From positions 61,672,877-61,736,876 of the forward strand of contig CAMGYJ010000008.1 of assembly GCA_946122785.1 (NCBI GenBank): a stretch of 64,000 nt of DNA, written 5' to 3'. This DNA comes from Linum tenue (taxonomy: Eukaryota > Streptophyta > Magnoliopsida > Malpighiales > Linaceae). Below are positions 1 through 10,458 of this stretch, in pieces (positions within the stretch are counted from its first letter, which is position 1; every line of letters starts with the position of its first letter). The notes beneath the pieces were generated by a model. It did not search any database, had not been told where the DNA came from, and saw nothing but the letters and a program-made list of their open reading frames with translations. The position numbers and the translations under genes are program-made.

Positions 1-720
1 TAAGCTCATTCAAACACATTCAACATTCATGCATCACAAGTCACCTAATCCCTCGCCCTATTTCTAAGTTCAACATTCAATTCACTAAGTTCTCCTCACT
101 TCACTCCCTAATCCGATTTTCCACAGTTGACAAAGGTAAAGTCAAAACAAATCTGGAGACTCAAGTAGGATCGTAGGGGAAGTGAGGACAGGGCGAGGGA
201 AGCGAAAATATGGCCGAAAACAGGCCGGAGAAGTGTCGTCGGAGCTTCACCGGAAGCTCATCGGAGACTCGTCGGAGGCTAGCCGACGGAGACTTCACCG
301 GAAAAAACGAATCCAAATCTCCCCAAAATCTGGGCGAAGGTTGCCCTTGACGAGGGGGATATTGGGTCTGCAATTTGTTTTTTATTTGGGTGGCCGGAGG
401 ACGGTGAAAATGGCGAATATCATCGGAAAATCGTAGTTTTTCGGCAAATTTGAAAGAATTCCGGCGAGATTGGGTCGTGAAATGAAGATAATACATTCAC
501 GACCCTTTTATAGGCAGACTCCAAGGTTCACAAACGCATTTTTCAGTTCACGATCGCTAAGACTGTGAACATAGCTCGCAGACCGCGAACTGGGGTAACA
601 ACAATGAGTTTTCACAAAACGCGAAACACCCTTGTTCACAGATGCGTTTGGCAGTTCGCGGTCGATTAAGACCGTGAACTCCAAGGGCAAACCATAAACT
701 GCAGTGAAAACAGGGCATTT
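1..720 (-). promoter_or_regulatory. Downstream promoter-like leader of element A
   Basis: Non-coding 3' part of element A between the gag-protease end and the missing 3' LTR. On the minus strand there is a TATA-like TATAAAA at 512-506, followed by a stretch rich in CCGGCGAG-like words (about 480-170) and then CTACTTGAGTCTCCAG near 165-150. Element F shows the same order: TATATAAA at 63409-63416, a CCGG-rich leader, then the same CTACTTGAGTCTCCAG followed there by GT. Between 530 and 700 there are GTTCACGGTC-like half palindromes. The ORF readable from the TATA-like box (minus 496-161) is low-complexity, Ser/Pro/Arg-rich and resembles no known protein. I infer a promoter or leader for a lost downstream gene; nothing in the sequence proves transcription. 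Confidence 0.4.
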
Positions 721-884
721 CTAGAAAATGACTCGACCTACTCCACCGTGCCTAAAATCGATCACGACACAACTCAAAACGCACAATCACAAAGACCTGG
801 CACGGGGATACCACTCAACCACTTGAACTCTTCACTTGACACAAAAACAAAATTAAGGAAAAGAAAACAAACCTACGTTGGTTT

Positions 885-900
885 GCCTCCCAACAAGCGC
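885..900 (-). other. Conserved post-gag tract of element A
   Basis: Plus-strand GCCTCCCAACAAGCGC, reading GCGCTTGTTGGGAGGC on the coding strand. It lies just downstream of the minus-strand stop at 939-937. The same tract follows the ORF stops of elements C (54626) and F (62932). It is purine-rich but too far from any LTR to be the ordinary polypurine tract. Confidence 0.6.
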
Positions 901-936
901 TAAGTTATCGTCATTAGCTTGACGGTTGCGGATCTA

Positions 937-3573
937 TCACGCCTTTGAACGTGATGCCACCGAGAGTGGATCCACCATGATCTCGGAGTGAGGCATGTCG
1001 CCTCCCAACTTAAACTCCATGGGATGGCCTTCTTTGCCGATGACTTTCACTTTGCCCATTTCCCTCCTCCGGGCATTAGCATGATTCATCTTTTTCCACC
1101 AAGCACTTTTCATTTTTTATATGGGAGAGATGCCCACCTTGCTTTCCTTCTTCAAATCACCACAAGGAACAACAGTAATAGTGGGGTTCACCTTGAAAGG
1201 TTCTCCTCCACTTGTATTCATATCATCAGGTTCCCCTTTCTTCACATCCTCACAGGATTAGGTTCAATTCCAAGAGTAATTCTTTCCTCACCGTCCCTCA
1301 AAATCAAAGTTCCCTCATTTACATCAATTAACACCTTGGAGGTGGCAAGGAAAGAGTGTCCTTGTATGAATGGCATCTCAGAATCCACACTTATATCCAG
1401 GATCACAAAATTCGTCGGATAACAGAATTTTCCCACTTGTACTAGCACGTCCTCCACAATACCCCTAGGACTAATGACAGAGTGATTGGCCAATGTGACA
1501 CTAAGCCTAGTAGTCATTGGTTCACCTTTGTCTACCTCTTAAAAAGCTTAAATGGCATCACATTTATGCTCTCCCCTAAGTCCGCCAATGAATTCTCTAT
1601 GTGATGAGTGAGTACCGATGCAAAGAGGTATGGTGAAACTACCTAGATCGTGTTGCTTTTTGGGTAACCTGTTGTGGATGAAGGCTGAGCACTCCTCACC
1701 TAAGGTGACGTTGGCGAGGTCTTCGAACTTCGGCTTCTTGGAGAGAAGCCCCTTGAGGTATTTTGAAGACCTTGGCATGTGGGCCATTGCTTCAAGGAAG
1801 GGAATGTTAAGGTGGAGTTTTCTCAGCATCTCCATGAAACCTCCACATTCCGCTTCGAATCTTTCCTTCTGCACCCTCGTGGGAAAAGGTAGGGGTGGCG
1901 TGTACTCAGCCACAGGAGGTGCGATTGGCAATGCCTTCCTTGCCACTCCTCTCTTTTCTCGCGAGGTTTCTTCTTCTCTGCCCTCGGGTAGAGGATCTTC
2001 TTTCTCATTCACTTCTTTAGCAACTACCTCCTGAGTCACCTTCCCACTTGGCAATTGAATTGAATTCACCCCGGCATGATCCTTGGGGTTTGCAACAGTT
2101 TAAGAGGGTGGGGTTCCCTTAGGTCTCTCGGTGAGGATCCCAGCAAGATTGCCAATTTGCAATTCCAAATTCTGGAGGCTTGCTTGATGACTTCGGAGTC
2201 CCGCCTCAACCGATGTAAGCTTGGAGGTTGCCACATCCATAAATTGCTCAATCTTCTCAAACTTCTGAGAGCTTGTACTCACGAAGGTGATGACGAGATC
2301 TTCAAGTTTAGAAAATTTGTCGACTTATTGTTATTGTTGGAACCCTTGACCACCTTGTGCTTGGTATGGTTGTTGGAAGTTTGAGTTTTGGAATTGAGGC
2401 CTTTGTTGGATGAAAGTTGTCCGAGGTTGATAGTTGCTCGTTGGACCTTGGAAAACTGGGAGGTCTTGGATTGGTAGGAGAAGACCAAGCAAAGTTTGGA
2501 TGATTGCGCCACCCGGGAGTGTAGGTGTTGTTATAAGGGTTGTTCCCTTCATCGCTTGGCAATCCGCAATTTCATGATTAGTGCTTGAACACCAATCACA
2601 AGACATCTCCGCTCTCTTCCCGTGCTTCTTGTCCTCAAGGATCTCCTCGATCAACTTGTCGAGCTTTGCTTCAAGTGGAGCACTTGCTCTCAAACTTCGC
2701 ACTCCTCTTTTGGTGCTTCTCTTACCACTGCTCGTCAAGCCCCAATCATATCCTTTGAGAGCCATATCTTTGAGAAACTCGGTCACTTGAGGTGGGGTCA
2801 CGTTCATCAACTTCCCTTGGCAAAGAGAGTCGATGAGAATCTTTTCATCTTGAATGAGACCGCCATAGAAAGTCTCTATCCGAAATTGCTCCTCGAATCC
2901 ATGGTGAGAGCATTGGAGGAAGTAGTCAGAGAATCTTTCCCATGCATCCCTCAACGTCTCTTCTTCCTCTACTCCGCCGTCTTGGAAGGATTACAATATC
3001 GAGTCACAAGTCGTCCCAAGAGGTGATGGATCGAGCCAGTCGGTTGTTGAGCCATCGGAGTGCCTTCCCCGGAAGAGAGTAGGGGAATAGCCACAGTTTC
3101 AATGCCTCCTCGGGGTCACAATTTATCTTCAGGCTTCCCGCAAGCTCAAGAAACCTTTGAACATGCTCTCGCGGTGATTCATTGGAAAGCCCTTGGAACA
3201 TGACGTTGTTTTGAATTATCGTGACGAGAGCGGGCTTGATTTCAAAATTGTTGGCGGCCACATGTGGATGTAGGATGGGAGATTGGATATCCGCCGCCCA
3301 TGGAGCCATGTTATAGCCCATAGTTCTCGGTTCTTCCTCGGCTGCCGCTTCCTCATTTTGATTTTGGAGCGGATTAGCACCTCGATGTTGATTCCCTGTC
3401 ATCTCAACTTAAACTTCTACTTCAATTCCTCCAAATCCGGGACCAACTTCTTGTCCCCTCTCTTCGATTCTCCTTCTTGATTCCGCTAACTCCCTCTCAT
3501 GAAGCAAAAGTCGGAGAGTCCGGTTGCTGTTCTCGTCTAGTGGTGTTAAAGGCATCAGATTGCTCCGGGTCAT
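937..3573 (-). pseudogene. gag-pro: Decayed gag-protease gene of element A
   Basis: Broken Athila-type gag-protease. The N-terminus (MTRSN.., 3573) and main gag domain (from 3402: MAPWAADIQSPILHPHVAA) match element F codon by codon. The segment at 2954-2331 carries the gag C-terminal half and a zinc-knuckle-like CDWCSSTNHEIADC. A linker follows (2282-2100), then PFPTRVQKERFEAE (about 1925) and the protease region ending in GIVEDVLVQVGKF and LVLRDGEERIT-like sequence (1517-1242). The last coding segment ends GHPMEFKLGGD.. with a stop at 939-937, comparable to the tail of F. Frame changes occur between each of these blocks, and the protease DLGAS core is damaged, so no protein could be made. 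Family assignment by comparison with F and known Athila gag is firm; exact frameshift points were not mapped. Confidence 0.75.
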
Positions 3574-3696
3574 ACACCTCCCTGCACACACTTAAAAGAA
3601 CACAACACGTCTAGCACAAGCAAAATTCAGACTTAGCAAAACTGAAAATAAAAGTTAGATTAACACCAAGCAATCTTTTTAAGATAACGGACCGAA

Positions 3697-3716
3697 GATC
3701 CCCGACAACGGGGCCA
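3697..3716 (-). other. Primer binding site of element A (tRNA-Asp type)
   Basis: On the minus strand TGGCCCCGTTGTCGGGGATC begins six bases after the 5' LTR end. It differs at two positions from the tRNA-Asp complement TGGCGCCGTTGCCGGGGATC used by elements C and F. Confidence 0.7.
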
Positions 3717-3722
3717 AAAACT

Positions 3723-5171
3723 TGAGTCAATCCGAATATCACAATAAAATCCCACCTAAGGCCCAAGTATAAACCTTGGATGAGTGCAATATAGGGCACT
3801 TGTGTTTAAATATCAACCCGGGCCGACCCATGTACCCCTACTTCAATTGTTGGAAACATTATCTAGCGGAATGATGTTTGTTAAAATCTTTACAATCTAC
3901 TATTTAAAAGTAATACTTGAAAAGTAAAAGAGTAGAAAACTCTTGGGGAAAAGCTTCACTCGGGAGTTGCTTCCCTATAACTAACTACCATGAGTCGTGG
4001 AATCAAAAGAACCAGTGTGTGACAAGCAAATTGTGACCCGTAGGAGGTGCAACAATGGTTAGAAACAATCCTTTCAATTGCTAGGCCAAGGAAAGTATTA
4101 TAGGCTACAATTGTAGCCCTCTTGGCTCAAGCAATTAAGGGTTGACTTACCTTCTCCCTCAAACCCAGGTTTGGACGGCATAATCACAATTAACCTAGGT
4201 GTCTAATTCAAGTTAGAGGTTTGCCCTTCATTAAACTAGTTAGGAGGCAATGAATGCCTAAGAAAACCTAGCTAAATTTTGAGCCTCTTAAGATGGGGGG
4301 GGGGGGGGGCGGCTTCTCTCTAAGCTAGGTTAGAACAACACAATAGATTGTCAAGCATGCACAATGCACAATCACCATGAAAAATACTCCAATTCCTAAA
4401 TTAAACACCACCATCACACAATCATTCAATCCACACAATCAATTACATGATAGAAGTCAGGGTTCTACAACACCCAAGGGAAAAGGGAAACTACTCCATG
4501 CTAGACAAAGGAAGAAGAAAGAAACCATTATTGTGATGCCTCCAACTCTCCTTGTGCATGTAGAGATCCTCCCTTGAAGAGGAACTTCCAAAATCTTAAC
4601 TTGGAGCAAACCCTAACCTTTTCTCCCTCTTGGTTCGTGCTTTCTCTCTCTATGGTTTTAAGAAGAAGAAGGTTTCTCTCACTTTGGACTCTCCTTTCTT
4701 CTTCCTTTCAGCTCTCTATTTGTACACAGATCACGCCCAGTTCACGGTCCCGATTCACGGCCGTGAACATCTGGCCGAGACCGTGAACACAGATCAAAAC
4801 GCGTCGCTTCACTTATGGAGTTCACGATCCATGGCTCCAGTTCACGGTCTTACGATCGTGAACTACCTCGGTGTCAATAACCTATGAAACTCTTCTGGAC
4901 GCTCTGTGGTTCACTGTTTGTGGTTCCAGTTCACGGTCCTAGCAACCATGAAGTCCAAGCTCTGACCCCGAACTGCGGCTGGATCCTACTCTTTGCCCGG
5001 TCTTTCCGCCTTTTTTTTTCCAAATTTCGACTTCGAGGTTGGTTTACCTGTTATACTCTGAAACACATTGAAACACAAGAAACTTAGCGTAAAACCACCC
5101 TTTTAGGAGCTCAAATGCCACAAACGCCAAAGAGAAACGGGGATAAAATGTGTACATTTTGGCCCGGATCA
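3723..5171 (-). repeat. 5' LTR of element A
   Basis: An LTR of 1449 bp, minus orientation, starting TGATCCGGGCC (5171) and ending GACTCA (3723). The boundaries are set by alignment with the solo LTR at 39887-41460 (TGATTTGGGCCC.. to ..GAGTCA), which is flanked by a target duplication. It contains a CACGGCCGTG palindrome near 4757 with neighbouring GTTCACGG half sites, and a run of 12 G at about 4297-4308. ORFs inside it have no family resemblance and are dismissed. Confidence 0.75.
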
Positions 5172-5396
5172 ATGCGCGTCGAGTTTTAATATTTAGAGCA
5201 TGAATTAACCGGAATTTGGGGCATGATACTATATCCTAACCTCTAATGGGTGAACACCAATATCTAATTCTCTAACTCAAGTCACAAGATTTATTTAATC
5301 TAAAAAATTATAACCGACGATTATGATTCAACGAAATATATTTAAGAACAAAAATCAAGTGTGAACATATGCATACGCTAGCCTTTGTATGGTGCC
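5172..5396. repeat. AT-rich spacer with one copy of an unnamed repeat
   Basis: No gene seen. The stretch 5200-5290 (GCATGATACTATATCCTAAC .. CTAATTCTCTAA) recurs with changes inside the MITE at about 5480-5550 and again at about 6760-6830, so it belongs to a small dispersed repeat family. Confidence 0.4.
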
Positions 5397-5788
5397 TTCT
5401 ACCGTACCCCGGGTGAAATCCGGGGTACCGTATACCTTGAGTATGAAAACGCTATCTAGACCTCGAATTAGCAGGATTTTTAGGCATGATACTATACCCT
5501 AACCCTTAATGAGTGAACCCTAGGCCCTAATTATCTAAATCATAAACTATAAACGCTAAGATGGTGCATTGATTTTTTTGCCTATATTTGGACGAATCAT
5601 AACCGTCGATTATTGTTTGTAATTAAATTCATCTTGGGGTATAAGATTTATAGAATTAAGACCTAGATTTGATCTTTAAGGGTTAGAGTATTGTATCATA
5701 TCCGAAAGATCAGTCAATTCAAATTCTGAATAGCGTTTTCTTACTCAAGTTATGCGGTACCCCGGATTTCACCCTGGGTACCGTAGAA
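5397..5788. mobile_element. MITE with about 55 bp terminal inverted repeats
   Basis: A 392 bp AT-rich element whose ends are inverted copies of each other: TTCTAC(C/G)GTACCC(C/A)GGG followed by TGAAATCCGGGGTACCG and then TTGAGTA(T/A)GAAAACGCTAT. Each TIR also contains its own imperfect palindrome around GGTACC. It has no coding capacity. I could not define a target duplication, so its superfamily is open. It is followed by an AT microsatellite. Confidence 0.65.
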
Positions 5789-5792
5789 CTCC

Positions 5793-5814
5793 TATATATA
5801 TATATATATATATA
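5793..5814. repeat. AT dinucleotide microsatellite
   Basis: Eleven consecutive TA units directly next to the MITE right end. Confidence 0.9.
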
Positions 5815-7013
5815 GTCTTACTTCTCTAAGTATTATAAAAACCTTCTTGAAAGTATATCATTTTCCTTAATCTCTTAAAATGAAGGAATACAAAGTGAAT
5901 ATTAAACAATAGTTTTTTATATAAAGGTGAGTGGTGTATTGTGATACAAAACAATACAGAGCCATATGTTGTTTTATCATTTATGTACATGATCCCTTGG
6001 CCAAGTTCATAATCTACTCCTCACAATTTATGACAACAATAAAAGTTTATTGATTGTCTGCTATTATAAAGAACCAAAGTGAAAAAGGAAATTAAAGACG
6101 ATTGTAAGGAGATTGACTTTAGAATATCGTGAATTATCATAAAATAATTTTAGGCAAAGAAAACTTTGACAAATCTTATTCTATACTCATAGTTGCTAGT
6201 GAGACTTGTTTGCTTATTCATAATGTCATCAAGCTAACTCGTTGAGTTTGATGTTCTTTTCATAAGTCTCAATTCTTTTCATTTCACATAATTAAGCCTC
6301 ACTTTCTTGTTTCAACCCAGCAACCATTTCTTCCCCTCCTTACTCCTTTTCCGTATATATAAAGATCATATCCAAAGTTGTCATATTCCAAACAACTAGC
6401 AATCTATCCTCTCAACTTTCCATCTTTTATTTTTCTTTATAATGTAGCTTCTCATGTGAAAATCATGATTCCATTTTCTCTTCTCTCCTAATTCCGTTTT
6501 ATTTCCCCTTTTTTTACAACTAACCATATGTATTCCCGTCTACTTCTTCATCCTACTTCATCTCAACTCCTCATAAACATCATTAATTTGAGATAGGGTG
6601 CTTTGTTGTAAAAAAAAAGAGATAGGGTGCCCATTTCAATTATGCATAGTTAGGCGTGGGTGTAATTTATCTCTTGATGTATATACCGCCATACTAAACT
6701 ACATAGTAAGGATATGTTCTAATGAACCTATATACGGCTATTTAGACATGAATAGATTTGAGTTTGGAGCATGATATTATATTATATCCTTTAATGAGTG
6801 AATCGCATGTCCTAATTCTCTAAACACAAATCTTAAAATCAATTTAATAAAAAACAATCTATTTTTTGAAGTATATTGAAGTACATCTAATATGAGGCAA
6901 CCGCCATGAACGCGGACATATATAGAAGCATTGCAAGCGGCGCAATTATTGTGTTTATTGCAAACACAATGCACACAGTTCTAATTTGTGTCAGTCGAGT
7001 GAATGAAAGAAGC
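5815..7013. other. AT-rich intergenic stretch, no gene seen
   Basis: I see no coding sequence. At about 6760-6830 there is a third copy of the GCATGATATTATATT..TCCTTTAATGAGTGAATC repeat family. A pyrimidine-rich stretch lies at 6290-6560. Nothing else is supportable. Confidence 0.5.
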
Positions 7014-7690
7014 TCGTGTCGCTGGGATTGCAGCATCGCCTGGTCCCTCAACTAGAACAGGTTGTCCAACATATGCAGCTGCTCCTGCTGAGACCAATTG
7101 AGCATCTGGTCAACGCTGCTCTTCAAAAGTCCATGCCTTCAGCCTTGAGTGCCGCTTTTGAGACCATGCATAGAACACATACTTTCGCTTCTTAGCTTTT
7201 AGACTCAGGGTGTTATAATCACATTACTCCCCTGCTAGTGAACTAAAAATGTTCTACCTATTAAGAATATGCACCTCTCTGTAGGTGATGGGAATCTTCT
7301 TCAAGTTAAGGGAATTGGAACGGTTGACAGTGGTAAATTAAAGTTACGACAAACTATGCATGTCCCTAAACTTTTTTCCAACTTAGTGTCAGTAGGAAAA
7401 CTTATTGAGCAGGGGTATTCTATTATGTTTGCTCCGTCCGGATGTGTTATACAGGATTTGAAGACGGGGAGGCAGATCATAAGAGGAGTAAATGGGGGAG
7501 GATTTTTCATTTGGAGGAGCTACATGATTGTTCTCAACCTGTTTTGTCATTGTCCATAGCTAGTAGTCATTTGGATAGGAATGTTAGTAGTCCAGTCAAT
7601 CTGTCTGTTTTATCAAGTCTTCCTGATACTGTTTGGGATCAACTGGTTCTTGACATGGTATGTGAAATTTATTTTTTCCGAGTGAAGATT
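7014..7690 (+). pseudogene. Ty1/copia gag-protease/pre-integrase fragment
   Basis: Decayed coding sequence of a plus-strand copia element. The clear part (7269-7559) reads MHLSVGDGNLLQVKGIGTV, then HVPKLFSNLVSVGKLIEQGY and a CVIQDLKTGRQI.. segment. This is the C-terminal half of the copia protease region and the GAG-pre-integrase region (compare VGDGS..V.GIG.V, HVP.L..NL.SV..L). Upstream sequence to 7014 is gag-like but too eroded to translate. The later copia parts at 15770-16185, 17786-18456 and 19748-20054 are in the same orientation and in the right order, so they are probably the same element split by later insertions. Confidence 0.7.
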
Positions 7691-7931
7691 GTTTAAACAT
7701 CAACTCAAGACGACTAGAATAAGGATGCCCTTAGGTCACCCAATTTGCCTTATTCACCAGACGCTCCTGCTCTAAACCGCTAAAACGCGGATTTTCAGAA
7801 AGCCATAACAAATTCATGAAACAATTGTTATCGGAGCGCGAATTTTGAAACAAAAAAATGTGAATTTCGCTCGGCTTTATCCTGTTGAAGGGATTATCAA
7901 GAAAGAGATGGAAGAGAAGTTGTGATGGCAC

Positions 7932-9777
7932 TGTTTTCCGGCGAGGAAAAACTTGTGTTTGAACACAATGATTGCACCTTCGACTTCTTGAACAACGATT
8001 AATAACACGGTTGACTCCTCTCCGAACAATGTTCGAACGAGGGTGTTTGATGTTTTTGATGGTTTTTTGGGACAAACTAAGTTAATTACACCTACTCCTA
8101 TGGAGGTTCAGTGAGAGCTCCGAAAACTAAGGCTATGGCTAATTTGCAGAGAAAAAGATAAAGTTTGACAAAGTGCGTCAAATGGTTGGTTGTGGAACCT
8201 TTGCTTCTTCTTCGTTTCTTCTATTTATAGCCACTAGGTGTAACTGCCTTGGTAACTGCTAGCTGGCCTCTTGCTCCAAACCGCATCGGGGTCCTTGTCG
8301 CCGCCTTGGTGACTAGTTGGTAATCGTCGCCTTGAGGGCCCTTGTCCCGTCTTCAGGCTGGTGGGTACTTGATGGCCTCGATGCCGGGTTGGGTTGGTGT
8401 TGAGCCTTGTCGCCCTGTCATGACTAGATGGGGTTGAGGTTCTTGCCTTAGCCTCCATAAACCATGATGAGGTCTTGATCTCACCCTCAACTGCTTGACG
8501 ACTCCCCGCTCCTGAGACTGCTACCACCTCATGACACCAAGTCCTCCTCATTAACTTGTTGGTTGTTATCAAGCCGTCTCATCTGCTTGACACCTTCTGG
8601 CATGCTACCAAGCTCATGTAATCAACTTGACACTCCTTGCTACCAAGCCAACCCTGGTGGCTTGGTCTCCATACTTAGTTTTTGTAGCCTCCTCAAGTTG
8701 GTAAGTTGCACCCTGCCGGTTGGGTACCCCGTTAAGGTGCTACCAAGCCCGTCTTGGGAATTTATCTCCATATGGCCCCATAAGGGCTCAACTCTGCATC
8801 CTGGTCGATCCATCCATGGTTGTTTGGCTTGATATCGTGATGTTTGGCTATCAAGTCCGTCTTGTCGGCTTGATACCCAGACTTAGTTTCTGTATGACTG
8901 TCTTAGTTGGTACCTGGCTTGGCCCCCTGTTGCCTAGCCACCAAGTCAGTCTTGCCGGCTTGATACCCCCTTGGGGTCATGGTACCCTTTCGCTTTGCTT
9001 GGCTGCCAAACCTGTCTTGCCGACCCCGTTGGCTTCCTACTTAGCCAAATTCATGCTTTTCAAGTCTTGGTACCAAGCCTTCCGACTTGGTACCCACTTG
9101 CTATGGCCATGTGATTCCATACTTAACCAATTTTCATGTATTTTAGTATCAAGCATGCCTTTTCAGCTTGATACCCCTTTGGCTCTATACTTAGCCAAAT
9201 CCAATGTCTTGGTACCAAGCACGCCTTGCCGGCTTGGTACCCTGTCTTTTGGCACCCCGTTGTATCGCCTTGTTTCCAAGACTTAGTTTTTGGATGGCCT
9301 CCTATTTGGTACCCGGCTTGGTACCCGGCCGTTTGACACCCCGTAGTGTCGCCTTGTTTCCAAGACTTAGTTTTTGGATGGCCTCCTATTTGGTACCGGG
9401 CTTGGTACCCGGTCATTTGGCACCCCGTTGTGTCGCCTTGTTTTCAAGACTTAGTTTTTGGATGGCCTCCTATTTGGTACCCGGCTTGGTACCCGGCCGT
9501 TTGACACCCCGCCGTTGTGTCGCCTTGTTTCCAAGACTTAGTTTTTGTAGGCCAAATTTCATATTAAGGGGTGGAGGCATCGTTCGGCTATGGGGGCCTC
9601 GGAGACGGGTCGGCCATCGTTTAGAGGAGAAGGGGGTTGGCCACTTAGGCCCAAAAATCCAACCCAACTAGGCCCAGCTGGCTCTTTTAATCATTAATGT
9701 TGAACTGGCCTTATAAATCCATTAATCCCCTTGTAATTAATCGATGTGGTACAAGCTAATTTTTGTATGGGTAAACA
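7932..9777 (-). repeat. 3' LTR of element B
   Basis: An LTR of 1846 bp. The outer part (7932-8240) is close to identical with the right LTR. The inner part is a chain of diverged short units containing CTTGGTACC / GGTACCAAG and CTTGATACC. Near its inner end (about 9250-9545) are four tandem copies of an approximately 85 bp unit (CACCCCGTTGTGTCGCC..TTGGTACCCGG). Long ORFs across the LTR (for example 8720-9286) simply follow this periodicity and are not genes. Confidence 0.85.
9252..9545. repeat. Tandem repeat inside element B 3' LTR
   Basis: Four copies of an approximately 85 bp unit starting CACCCCGT..GTCGCCTTG, at about 9252, 9337, 9421 and 9506. Related copies occur in the right LTR (14588-14825). 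Confidence 0.8.
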
Positions 9778-9795
9778 AATGCCCCCCACAACTTA
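9778..9795 (-). other. Polypurine tract of element B
   Basis: On the minus strand AGTTGTGGGGGGCATT immediately precedes the 3' LTR start (TGTTTACCC). Its place fixes the element's orientation as minus. Confidence 0.75.
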
Positions 9796-10458
9796 GTGTA
9801 TAAGAATTATGCACTAAGTTGTTGAACTCAACTTGACCACTTAAAATAATACTTATCTCGGCACCACCTTCCTTTGCCAAATTTTGGCTTTGATTACAAA
9901 GCCATGCACCCATAGCCTTTTATAGAATGCTAGGCCCCGACAAAAGGAAGTAAAACTTAACTAGCTCAATTTCCTTTCCATGTCATGGCTAGCTACTCAA
10001 GCCTTGCTTTATCACGAGGATATCATGTCATGTCTTAGGGTGTGGGAGGTTTGGCCTGCATGCAACCATGGTGGCCGCCCAACATTGAACCCCTTGACAC
10101 CCCACGTCCCAAAGAGAAGGGACATAAGGCTTGAGATACTTGCCATTGATTAATCGATCATGTAGCATCCCATCCTCTTACGACAAGCAGGCCTCCTTGG
10201 ACAGGTGGCCTGGACAATAAAGGGTCTACACCGACAGCGAATTACCTGCTCATGCCATGTAAATGGCCTGGATCCAGCCACCACATGAGTGTGGCTTATC
10301 AGTTATGACCAGGTTCTCACATCACAAATCTAACTAAAACTTGACACTTCAACCTCGTATTTTTTAGCCATGATTGGCTTTTGATTTTTCTTTTCTCTTC
10401 TTTTTTTTACTAATATTATATTTATTTATTTTAATATAGAATAGAGTGAAAAACGTCA

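Larger units (their letters stand above)
1..5171 (-). mobile_element. Element A: Athila-type Ty3/gypsy LTR retrotransposon, partial
   Basis: A minus-strand LTR element whose 3' LTR lies to the left of the window. Seen from right to left: a 5' LTR (3723-5171), a tRNA-Asp-type primer binding site, decayed gag and aspartic-protease coding sequence (3573 to about 937), the conserved GCCTCCCAACAAGCGC tract, and a downstream promoter-like, GC-rich leader region (1-720). No reverse transcriptase, RNase H or integrase core is visible between the protease and the tract, so the copy is gag-only and could not move by itself. It resembles element F at 58613 in order and protein sequence but is more decayed. 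The Athila/Tat label rests on the PBS, LTR style and gag type, not on an RT tree. The base pairs just outside the LTR (5172-5176, ATGCG) would be its target duplication; the partner is not in the window. Confidence 0.8.

Noticed and set aside
8234..9671. Several long ORFs on both strands (for example 8720-9286 plus, 9416-9123 minus)
   Set aside because: They lie wholly in the LTR of element B and their repeating peptides only mirror the DNA repeat units; the same ORFs recur in the other LTR.
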